Source: an uncultured Paracoccus sp. (GTDB lineage: Bacteria > Pseudomonadota > Alphaproteobacteria > Rhodobacterales > Rhodobacteraceae). Taken from it: a DNA stretch of 6,346 nt. Below, in pieces: positions 1 to 5,457 of the stretch (positions within the stretch are counted from its first letter, which is position 1; every line of letters starts with the position of its first letter). The stretch spans positions 1-6,346 of the forward strand of contig CALLYR010000586.1 in assembly GCA_937859005.1 (NCBI GenBank), read 5' to 3'. The notes beneath the pieces are model-generated. The model saw nothing but the letters and a program-made list of their open reading frames with translations. It did no database searches and was not told where the DNA came from. Position numbers and translations under genes: made by a program.

Positions 1-121
1 GCCGCAGCGCGCGGCGGACGGCCGGGTCGGTGGCCTGGGGCGGGGAATCGTTAGCCTTCGCATCATCCGCAACGGCCTTGGCACCTTTGCGCCTTGCCCC
101 GCCCACCGCTTCGCTTGTCAT
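1..121 (-). CDS. Unidentified protein, N-terminal 40 residues only (runs off left edge)
   Basis: On the minus strand an ATG at 121 opens a frame that stays open to the window edge, giving 40 codons. It begins MTSEAVGGARRKGAKAVADD and continues through a polar, Ala/Lys/Asp/Pro-rich stretch to ATDPAVRRALR. A GGAG Shine-Dalgarno-like sequence sits about 7 bases before the ATG. The composition suggests a disordered, charged N-terminal tail before a folded domain that lies outside the window; no signal peptide or membrane segment is visible. The gene lies about 60 bases downstream of the tRNA-Tyr on the same strand, with no T-run terminator between them, so read-through from the tRNA promoter is possible. 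I do not recognise the family. The start is inferred from the RBS and reading frame only. Confidence 0.5.
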   Translation of the reverse strand, partial: MTSEAVGGARRKGAKAVADDAKANDSPPQATDPAVRRALR

Positions 122-181
122 GGAAAGCTCCGTCGTTTGTCACCACCCGGATGTCGCGGCAATCTGCCCGCGGAAGGCCGG

Positions 182-265
182 TGGTGGGCGACCCTGGAAT
201 CGAACCAGGCATGGGTCTCCCCGGCGGAGTTACAGTCCGCTGCCGCACCTTGCAGCACGTCGCCC
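182..265 (-). tRNA. tRNA-Tyr (anticodon GTA)
   Basis: The minus strand folds into a complete 84-nt class II tRNA with an encoded CCA end. The acceptor arms are GGGCGAC and GTCGCCC (7 perfect pairs), followed by discriminator A and CCA at 185-182. The D arm is GCTG/CGGC with a GG-containing loop. The anticodon stem GCGGA/TCCGC carries the loop CTGTAAC, so the anticodon is GTA (Tyr). A long variable arm of about 14 nt with a GGG/CCC stem fits the class II architecture of bacterial tRNA-Tyr. The T arm is CCTGG-TTCGATT-CCAGG. It decodes UAU and UAC. A near-consensus promoter lies just upstream. The 5' end is at 265. Confidence 0.96.
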
Positions 266-276
266 GACGCCGGGGG

Positions 277-305
277 TGATTAGCCGCGCCTGCGCATGTG
301 GTCAA
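277..305 (-). promoter_or_regulatory. Sigma-70-type promoter of the tRNA-Tyr gene
   Basis: Read on the minus strand, TTGACC (305-300) is followed after exactly 17 bases by TAATCA (282-277). The -10 box ends 11 bases before the mature tRNA 5' end at 265, so the predicted start near 270 leaves a leader of only a few bases, as expected for a tRNA gene. The divergent rlmB gene starts at 374, so its own promoter must lie in the same 108-base gap; I do not see a clear one. Confidence 0.75.
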
Positions 306-373
306 GCGCGATTTCCTTTCCGCTTGCGCCCCGCCCCCGCGCGACGCAGGAAGACCGAAACGAGAGGTTGCCG

Positions 374-1192
374 ATGTCCCAGCCCGCCCGTCCCGCCAAG
401 CCCGCGAAAAAGCCCGCCTGGGTGATCGACAAGGAACGCGCGCGGCGGGCTGCGGCGGCGGAAACCGTCTGGCTGTTCGGCCTGCATGCGGTGCGCGACG
501 CGCTGCTGAACCCGCGCCGCGAACGGCTGCGGCTGGTGCTGACGCGCAACGCCGCCGACCGGCTGGCCGAGGCCCTGCCCGCCGCGGGAATCGCGCCGGA
601 AATCGTCGATGCCCGCGTCTTCGACCGCGAGGTGCCGCTGGCCCCTGACAGCGTCCATCAGGGCGCCGCGCTGGAGGTCAGGCCGCTGGCCTGGGGACCG
701 CTGGCCGAGGTCGCGACGACCGGCCCGGATGGCATCCGCCCGCTGGTTGTGGCGCTGGACCGGGTGACCGATCCCCACAACGTCGGCGCGATCCTGCGCT
801 CGGCCGAGGTTTTCGGCGCCCGCGCCGTCATCGCGCCCTCCCGCCACGCCGCGCCGGAAACCGGGGCGCTGGCCAAGACGGCGTCGGGCGCGCTGGAACG
901 CCAGCCCTATCTGCGGGTGGCGAATCTGGCCGATGCGCTGATCCAGCTGAAGGACATGGGCTATGTCCTGCTGGGGCTGGACGGAACCGCACGGGCCACC
1001 CTGTCGCAGGCATTGGCGGAACTGTCCGGGCAGCCTGTCTGCCTGGTCCTGGGGGCCGAGGGTCCGGGGCTGCGCGACAGGACGCGCGAGACCTGCGACC
1101 GGCTGGTGCGCATCCCCTTCGCCACGGATTTCGGGTCGCTGAACGTGTCGAACGCGGCGGCCGTCGCGCTTTATGCCGCGGCGACCGGCTGA
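374..1192 (+). CDS. rlmB: 23S rRNA (guanosine-2'-O-)-methyltransferase, RlmB/TrmH (SpoU) family
   Basis: This 272-residue SPOUT enzyme is predicted to use S-adenosylmethionine to 2'-O-methylate a guanosine of 23S rRNA (G2251 in E. coli numbering) in the peptidyl-transferase region. The N-terminus (about 1-30) is a basic, Ala/Pro/Lys-rich tail. It is followed by an L30-like substrate-binding domain (about 30-105, beginning WLFGLHAVRDALLN) and the knotted catalytic domain (about 115-272). All three SpoU motifs are present: DPHNVGAILRSAEVFGA with Arg142 (133-149), LVLGAEGPGL (224-233), and the NVSN motif (257-260) in IPFATDFGSLNVSNAAAVALY. I chose ATG 374 because GAGAGG lies 6 bases upstream; an open frame extends further upstream but its residues are unlike the family. 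It is transcribed divergently from tRNA-Tyr. The exact target base is inferred from family membership; a tRNA target (TrmH-like) is less likely given the N-terminal domain. Confidence 0.92.
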   Translation: MSQPARPAKPAKKPAWVIDKERARRAAAAETVWLFGLHAVRDALLNPRRERLRLVLTRNAADRLAEALPAAGIAPEIVDARVFDREVPLAPDSVHQGAALEVRPLAWGPLAEVATTGPDGIRPLVVALDRVTDPHNVGAILRSAEVFGARAVIAPSRHAAPETGALAKTASGALERQPYLRVANLADALIQLKDMGYVLLGLDGTARATLSQALAELSGQPVCLVLGAEGPGLRDRTRETCDRLVRIPFATDFGSLNVSNAAAVALYAAATG

Positions 1193-1298
1193 ACGGGCGA
1201 GCGCGTCCTGATTGTCACATCGCTGCGAGAGCATGTCCGCGCCTGTTGCCCTGTGTTCGCCCGGATGCCACATCGGCCGCATGGCAACCGCGCTTTCC

Positions 1299-1739
1299 AT
1301 GATTTCCGCCCCTGCGAATGGCAGGACCCGCCGCAGGGCGCTGGCCCTCGCGGCCGTGCTGGCGGCTGCCGCAGGCGGCGCCTCGGCGGGAGAGGCGCTG
1401 AACGGCTTCGATGCCGTCAGCCTGGTGGACAGCGGCCGTATCGTGCCGGGCCGGCGCGACATCGCCACCCACTGGCGCGGCAGCGAATGGCTGTTCGCCA
1501 ACGAAGCCAACCGCGCCGCCTTCGAGGCCGATCCCCGGTCCTATGCCCCCGCGCTGGGCGGCAACTGCGCCGTGGCGCTGGCCGAAGGGCGCAGGGAACG
1601 CGGCGACCCCGGCCTGTTCGTCGTCGTGCAGGGCCGCATCTATCTGGCGCGCAACCCTGCCGCGCATGACGCGCTGGCCGCTGACCCGCAGGGCATCGTT
1701 GCGCGCGCCACGGCCATGTGGAAGCAGTTGGGACGTTGA
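1299..1739 (+). CDS. Exported YHS-domain protein
   Basis: This small exported protein carries a YHS domain. The 146-residue product starts with a signal peptide: a basic n-region ending RTRRR, a hydrophobic stretch ALALAAVLAAAAGGASA, and predicted cleavage after ASA near residue 30. The mature part carries the family's signature features: NGFDAVSL (usually GYDPVAYF), HWRGSEWLFANEANRAAFEADPRSYAP, and GGNCAVALAEG with its single conserved Cys, then VVQGRIYLARNPAA and a C-terminal MWKQL. Proteins of this kind are annotated as YHS domain-containing (seleno)proteins. Their biochemical role is not established, though metal binding is often suggested. Start choice is uncertain: ATG 1281 and ATG 1233 are in frame, and none has a strong RBS. 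I prefer 1299 because it gives a signal peptide of normal length. It lies about 100 bases after rlmB and 115 bases before a terminator. The replacement of YDPVAY by FDAVSL suggests a diverged member. Confidence 0.8.
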   Translation: MISAPANGRTRRRALALAAVLAAAAGGASAGEALNGFDAVSLVDSGRIVPGRRDIATHWRGSEWLFANEANRAAFEADPRSYAPALGGNCAVALAEGRRERGDPGLFVVVQGRIYLARNPAAHDALAADPQGIVARATAMWKQLGR

Positions 1740-1779
1740 ATTCTCACTTTTCTGTGAAGCCTATGGAACTGCGCGGGAG

Positions 1780-1797
1780 TGATGTACATTTACATCA
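1780..1797. repeat. 18-bp palindrome, possible operator
   Basis: TGATGTACATTTACATCA consists of two perfect 7-base arms (TGATGTA and TACATCA) around a CATT spacer. It is AT-rich compared with its surroundings and lies in a non-coding gap, 40 bases after the YHS gene stop. The size and symmetry fit the binding site of a dimeric repressor, or the base of an RNA hairpin. I cannot assign it to a named regulator. Confidence 0.5.
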
Positions 1798-1800
1798 TGA

Positions 1801-1882
1801 ACATGGCCCCGGAACGGTCACGTTCGGATCACTGTCCCTCGTTCCGCACTTTACGCCCGGTCCTTGTGACCGGGCGTTTTTT
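1801..1882 (+). ncRNA. Candidate structured RNA (sRNA, 3' UTR or leader) ending at an intrinsic terminator
   Basis: Upstream of the terminator, CGGAACG (1810-1816) pairs perfectly with CGTTCCG (1840-1846). An alternative local hairpin uses GAACG (1812-1816) with CGTTC (1821-1825). Together with the terminator hairpin this would make a compact transcript of roughly 80-100 nt. Three readings are possible: a separate small RNA starting near the 1780-1797 palindrome; the 3' UTR of the YHS gene; or a regulatory leader of the CoA-binding gene, whose start codon lies only 38 bases beyond the T-run. I see no convincing -35/-10 pair, and no strong antiterminator stem, so the boundaries are approximate. 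Confidence 0.35.
1854..1882 (+). terminator. Rho-independent terminator
   Basis: CGCCCGGTC (1854-1862) and GACCGGGCG (1868-1876) form a perfect 9-bp stem with a CTTGT loop, followed at once by six Ts (1877-1882). The T-run is only on the plus-strand side, so it terminates rightward transcription from the YHS gene or the intervening RNA. Only 37 bases separate it from the next start codon. Confidence 0.9.
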
Positions 1883-1919
1883 CTGCGTCAAGTCAGTTGG
1901 TTCAGAAAGGAAGGTCATC

Positions 1920-2348
1920 ATGCCCATGAACGCCGACATCGCCCGAATCGCCCGCGATACCCGCATCATTGCCGTGGTCGGCCTGTCGCCCAAGCCGGAA
2001 CGGCCCAGCTGGGGCGTGGCGCGTTACCTGCAATCGCGCGGCCATCGCATCATTCCGGTCAACCCCGGTCATGCGGGTGAACAGATCCTGGGCGAAACCG
2101 TCCATGCCACGCTGTCAGACATCCAGGCGGATGCCGGGGTCCAGATGATCGACATCTTCCGCCGCTCTGACGCCGTGCCCGCCATCGTGGACGAGGCGCT
2201 GCGTGTCCTGCCCGATCTTGAAACCGTCTGGATGCAGATCGGCGTCATGCATCCTGATGCCGCGGCACGCGCGCAGGCGGCGGGCAAGACGGTCGTGCAG
2301 AACCGCTGTCCCAAGATTGACTTTCCGGGCCTGCCGGGGCCGGTCTGA
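1920..2348 (+). CDS. CoA-binding domain protein (YccU family)
   Basis: This is a 142-residue single-domain Rossmann-fold protein of the CoA-binding family related to E. coli YccU and to the N-terminal domain of succinyl-CoA synthetase alpha. The first strand and nucleotide-binding loop are IIAVVGLSPKPERPSWGVA (16-34), then a helix and YLQSRGHRIIPVNPG (36-50). The middle has QMIDIFRRSDAVPAIVDEAL, and the end keeps the conserved NRCPKID (128-134, Cys130). Length matches the family. Its physiological substrate is not established in the family; binding of CoA or an acyl-CoA in the cytoplasm is the usual assumption. ATG 1920 is chosen because AAAGGAAGG (1906-1914) sits just upstream; an in-frame ATG at 1926 is an alternative. 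An upstream in-frame extension would translate through the terminator and is rejected. It has no room for a promoter between the terminator and its RBS, so transcription may depend on read-through or on a promoter overlapping the terminator. Confidence 0.88.
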   Translation: MPMNADIARIARDTRIIAVVGLSPKPERPSWGVARYLQSRGHRIIPVNPGHAGEQILGETVHATLSDIQADAGVQMIDIFRRSDAVPAIVDEALRVLPDLETVWMQIGVMHPDAAARAQAAGKTVVQNRCPKIDFPGLPGPV

Positions 2349-2370
2349 GTGCCGCAAGGCCATCTGCGCT

Positions 2371-2395
2371 GGAAAGAGGCGCGCACCCTCTTTTC
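2371..2395 (+). terminator. Possible terminator hairpin after the CoA-binding gene
   Basis: GGAAAGAGG (2371-2379) pairs with CCTCTTTTC (2387-2395) around a 7-base loop, with one G-U pair. It begins 22 bases after the CoA-binding gene stop. The Ts are within the right arm and there is no separate T-tract, so it is a weak intrinsic terminator at best. The right arm also overlaps the proposed -35 box of the leu promoter. Confidence 0.4.
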
Positions 2396-2418
2396 AACGC
2401 GGGCCTGCGCGTTATAGT
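2390..2418 (+). promoter_or_regulatory. Predicted leu operon promoter
   Basis: TATAGT (2413-2418) is a good -10 box in an otherwise very GC-rich stretch. A weak -35 candidate, CTTTTC or TTTTCA (2390-2396), lies 16-17 bases upstream. The -10 box ends 7 bases before the A of the leader ATG at 2426, so the predicted transcription start falls on or next to that ATG. Confidence 0.5.
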
Positions 2419-2425
2419 CGCGGCC

Positions 2426-2530
2426 ATGACCCGGACCCGCATCCTTCCCGCGACCTCTGCCGCCTGCCCGCAGGCGCGTGGGCGCATGGTGCTGAACCTC
2501 CGCGGCCTGCTGCTTCTTACGCTGCGCTGA
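2426..2530 (+). CDS. leuL: Leucine leader peptide (leu attenuator)
   Basis: This is a 34-codon ORF in the gap before leuA. Its C-terminus is MVLNLRGLLLLTLR: 8 Leu in 34 residues, 7 of them in the last 12, with four consecutive Leu codons (CTG CTG CTT CTT, 2507-2518) just before the stop at 2528. This is the signature of a leader peptide through which ribosome stalling senses charged tRNA-Leu and controls transcription of the leucine biosynthesis gene downstream. No Shine-Dalgarno is visible before ATG 2426, but the promoter -10 box is 7 bases upstream, so it may be translated from a leaderless transcript, as reported for the rhizobial trpL leader. A shorter version from ATG 2486 (14 codons) keeps all the regulatory Leu codons but also lacks a good RBS. 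The gene is too short for homology-based calling; the assignment rests on composition and position before leuA. Confidence 0.8.
   Translation: MTRTRILPATSAACPQARGRMVLNLRGLLLLTLR
2461..2476 (+). promoter_or_regulatory. Hairpin inside the leader ORF (possible pause/1:2-type stem)
   Basis: CGCCTG (2461-2466) and CAGGCG (2471-2476) form a perfect 6-bp stem with a CCCG loop inside the leuL coding region, ahead of the Leu codons. It could contribute to RNA polymerase pausing or to leader folding. The role is inferred from position only. Confidence 0.35.
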
Positions 2531-2573
2531 GCGGGTCCCGCCGGGCCGCCGCTCGATTGGCGCAGCGCCCGGC
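2520..2573 (+). promoter_or_regulatory. leu attenuator: mutually exclusive stems before leuA
   Basis: Two alternative folds compete here. Fold A pairs CGCTGCGC (2520-2527, the last leader codons) with GCGCAGCG (2560-2567) and can enclose GAGCGG/CCGCTC (2529-2534 with 2549-2554). Fold B pairs GCCGGGC (2540-2546) with GCCCGGC (2567-2573), extended by CGCC/GGCG (2547-2550 with 2559-2562). A ribosome stalled on the Leu codons would cover the left arm of fold A. This is the layout of an amino-acid attenuator, but fold B is followed by ACGAACCC and not by a T-run, so the way it stops expression (intrinsic, Rho-assisted or translational) is not clear from sequence. Confidence 0.55.
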
Positions 2574-2603
2574 ACGAACCCGACAGCCAGAAAGAAGCGA
2601 CCC

Positions 2604-4184
2604 ATGACCGACATCATCCCCCGCGACCCGAACCGCGTCCTGATCTTTGACACCACGCTGCGCGACGGCGAACAGTCGCCCGGCGCCACCATGTCCCATG
2701 CCGAGAAACTGGAAATCGCCCAGATGCTGGACGAGATGGGGGTGGACATCATCGAGGCGGGCTTTCCCATTGCATCCGAAGGCGATTTTGCCGCCGTTTC
2801 AGAAATTGCGAAACAGGCGCAGAACGCGGCGATCTGCGGTCTGGCCCGCGCCCAGTTCCCCGACATCGACCGCTGCTGGGAGGCGGTGAAACACGCCCGC
2901 CGGCCGCGCATCCACACCTTCATCGGCACCTCGCCGCTGCACCGCGCGATTCCCAATCTGGACATGGACCAGATGGCCGACCGCATCCACCAGACGGTGA
3001 CCCATGCGCGCAACCTGTGTGCCGACGTGCAGTGGTCGCCGATGGATGCGACGCGGACCGAACATGATTACCTGTGCCGGGTGGTGGAAATCGCGATCAG
3101 GGCCGGCGCCACCACCATCAACATCCCCGACACGGTGGGCTATACCGCACCGCGCGAATCGGCCGCGCTGATCCGCATGCTGCTGGAGCGGGTTCCGGGC
3201 GCGGATGGGGTGGTCTTCGCCACGCATTGCCACAACGACCTGGGCATGGCGACGGCCAACGCGCTGGCCGCGGTCGAGGCGGGCGCGCGCCAGATCGAAT
3301 GCACCATCAACGGCCTGGGCGAACGCGCCGGCAACACCGCGCTGGAGGAGGTGGTGATGGCGCTGAAGGTGCGCCACGACATCATGCCCTTCACCACCGG
3401 CATCGACACCCGCAAGATCATGGGCATCTCGCGCCGGGTCGCGCAGGTGTCGGGTTTCCCGGTCCAGTTCAACAAGGCCATCGTCGGCAAGAACGCCTTT
3501 CTGCACGAATCCGGCATCCACCAGGACGGCGTGCTGAAGAACGTCGAGACCTTTGAAATCATGCGCCCCGCCGACATCGGCCTGAACGAGGCCAATATCG
3601 CGATGGGCAAGCATTCGGGCCGCGCTGCGCTGCGCGCCAAGCTGGCCGATCTGGGCTATGATCTGGGGGACAACCAGCTCAAGGACATCTTCGTGCGGTT
3701 CAAGGCGCTGGCCGACCGCAAGAAGGAGATCTATGACGACGACCTGATCGCGCTGATGCAGGACAGCGCCGCCAACACCGACAGCGATTACCTGCAGGTG
3801 AAAAAGCTGCGCGTCGTCTGCGGGGGCGGCGAGCCTGCGATGGCGACCCTGACCATGGCCGTGGGCGGCGAGGAAAAGACCGAGACCCGGCAGGGCGACG
3901 GTCCGGTGGACGCCGCCTTCAACGCGGTCGATGCGATGTTCGAACATCACGGCACGCTGCAACTCTATCAGGTCCATGCCGTGACCGAAGGCACCGACGC
4001 GCAGGCCACCGTCAGCGTGCGGATGGAAGAGGACGGGCGCATCGCCACCGGCCAGGCGGCGGACACCGACACCATCCTGGCCAGCGTCAAGGCCTATGTC
4101 GGCGCGCTGAATCGACTGAAGGTGCGGCGCGAAAAGACGGCGCCCGACAGCGACACCCGCACGATCAGCATGTATTCGCACTAG
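2604..4184 (+). CDS. leuA: 2-isopropylmalate synthase
   Basis: This enzyme condenses acetyl-CoA with 2-oxoisovalerate to give 2-isopropylmalate, the committed step of leucine biosynthesis. It is 526 residues, close to the E. coli-type enzyme. Residues about 12-280 form the DRE-TIM catalytic barrel: FDTTLRDGEQSPG (15-27) with Arg20 and the metal ligand Asp21, HCHNDLG (208-214) with metal ligands His208 and His210, and GLGERAGNT with Asn244 as a further ligand. A linker with NAFLHESGIHQDG follows, then subdomains with RFKALADRKKEI. The C-terminal allosteric domain (about 390-515) includes GDGPVDAAFNAVDA and is expected to bind leucine for feedback inhibition. ATG 2604 follows a purine-rich but weak RBS, AGAAAGAAG (2589-2597). 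Expression is probably controlled by the leader peptide and attenuator immediately upstream. No leuCDB genes are adjacent, so leuA stands alone here. Confidence 0.96.
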   Translation: MTDIIPRDPNRVLIFDTTLRDGEQSPGATMSHAEKLEIAQMLDEMGVDIIEAGFPIASEGDFAAVSEIAKQAQNAAICGLARAQFPDIDRCWEAVKHARRPRIHTFIGTSPLHRAIPNLDMDQMADRIHQTVTHARNLCADVQWSPMDATRTEHDYLCRVVEIAIRAGATTINIPDTVGYTAPRESAALIRMLLERVPGADGVVFATHCHNDLGMATANALAAVEAGARQIECTINGLGERAGNTALEEVVMALKVRHDIMPFTTGIDTRKIMGISRRVAQVSGFPVQFNKAIVGKNAFLHESGIHQDGVLKNVETFEIMRPADIGLNEANIAMGKHSGRAALRAKLADLGYDLGDNQLKDIFVRFKALADRKKEIYDDDLIALMQDSAANTDSDYLQVKKLRVVCGGGEPAMATLTMAVGGEEKTETRQGDGPVDAAFNAVDAMFEHHGTLQLYQVHAVTEGTDAQATVSVRMEEDGRIATGQAADTDTILASVKAYVGALNRLKVRREKTAPDSDTRTISMYSH

Positions 4185-4190
4185 GGCGCA

Positions 4191-4212
4191 GGGGCGGCGT
4201 CGGCGCCGCCCC
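4191..4212 (+). terminator. GC-rich hairpin, probable leuA terminator
   Basis: GGGGCGGCG (4191-4199) and CGCCGCCCC (4204-4212) form a perfect 9-bp stem with a 4-base TCGG loop, starting 7 bases after the leuA stop. There is no T-tract after it, so termination would be by the hairpin alone or with Rho; it may instead protect the 3' end. Confidence 0.5.
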
Positions 4213-4262
4213 TCCGGGCACTTCCCTCGGCCGGCTGAACGCCGCGGGCGGGCTCTGCCGGT

Positions 4263-4300
4263 CCGGCCGGTCCCCTACCCCCAAGGCAGGGCCGGGCCGG
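4263..4300. repeat. Imperfect GC-rich inverted repeat
   Basis: CCGGCCGGTCCC (4263-4274) and GGGCCGGGCCGG (4289-4300) pair at 10 of 12 positions around a 14-base loop. It sits between leuA and mreB with no T-run on either side. It may be a secondary structure in the leuA 3' region or simply a consequence of GC-rich sequence. Confidence 0.35.
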
Positions 4301-4351
4301 TCACATGGGGGCGACATGTCCCTGCAGGCCGCGGTTGCAGTCGGAATCGGC

Positions 4352-4380
4352 TTTCCCCCTGCAGGACGCTTGCCTATATG
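4352..4380 (+). promoter_or_regulatory. Possible mreB promoter
   Basis: TATATG (4375-4380) is the best -10-like hexamer in the leuA-mreB gap and would start transcription about 70 bases before the mreB ATG. The sequence 17 bases upstream (TTTCCC, 4352-4357) is a poor -35 box. GATTC at 4407-4411 and GAATC at 4344-4348 are GANTC sites, the CcrM methylation motif of alphaproteobacteria, and flank this element. Confidence 0.3.
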
Positions 4381-4451
4381 GGGCGGCGGCCACGAACGGA
4401 CCAACCGATTCACTGACAAGGCCGCATCCGGGCAGGCACGGAAGGGACTGA

Positions 4452-5447
<996 letters not shown>

Positions 5448-5457
5448 GGCTGCCCCC

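Noticed and set aside
296..373. Upstream extension of RlmB by 26 codons
   Set aside because: No family similarity in those residues, it overlaps the tRNA promoter, and ATG 374 has a GAGAGG RBS.
1212..1240. TTGTCA at 1212-1217 as the -35 box of a YHS gene promoter
   Set aside because: No acceptable -10 hexamer lies 16-18 bases downstream.
302..1510. Long minus-strand open frame (402 codons) opposite rlmB and the YHS gene
   Set aside because: It is antisense to two recognisable genes; its composition is low-complexity Arg/Gly/Gln-rich, as expected from the complement of GC-rich coding DNA.
1779..1919. In-frame N-terminal extension of the CoA-binding protein starting at GTG 1779 or ATG 1782
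   Set aside because: It would translate through the palindrome and the intrinsic terminator, and its residues are unlike the family; ATG 1920 has a strong RBS.
2799..4181. Minus-strand open frame of 460 codons opposite leuA
   Set aside because: It is the complement-frame shadow of leuA, rich in His/Arg/Asp/Gly, with no recognisable domain.
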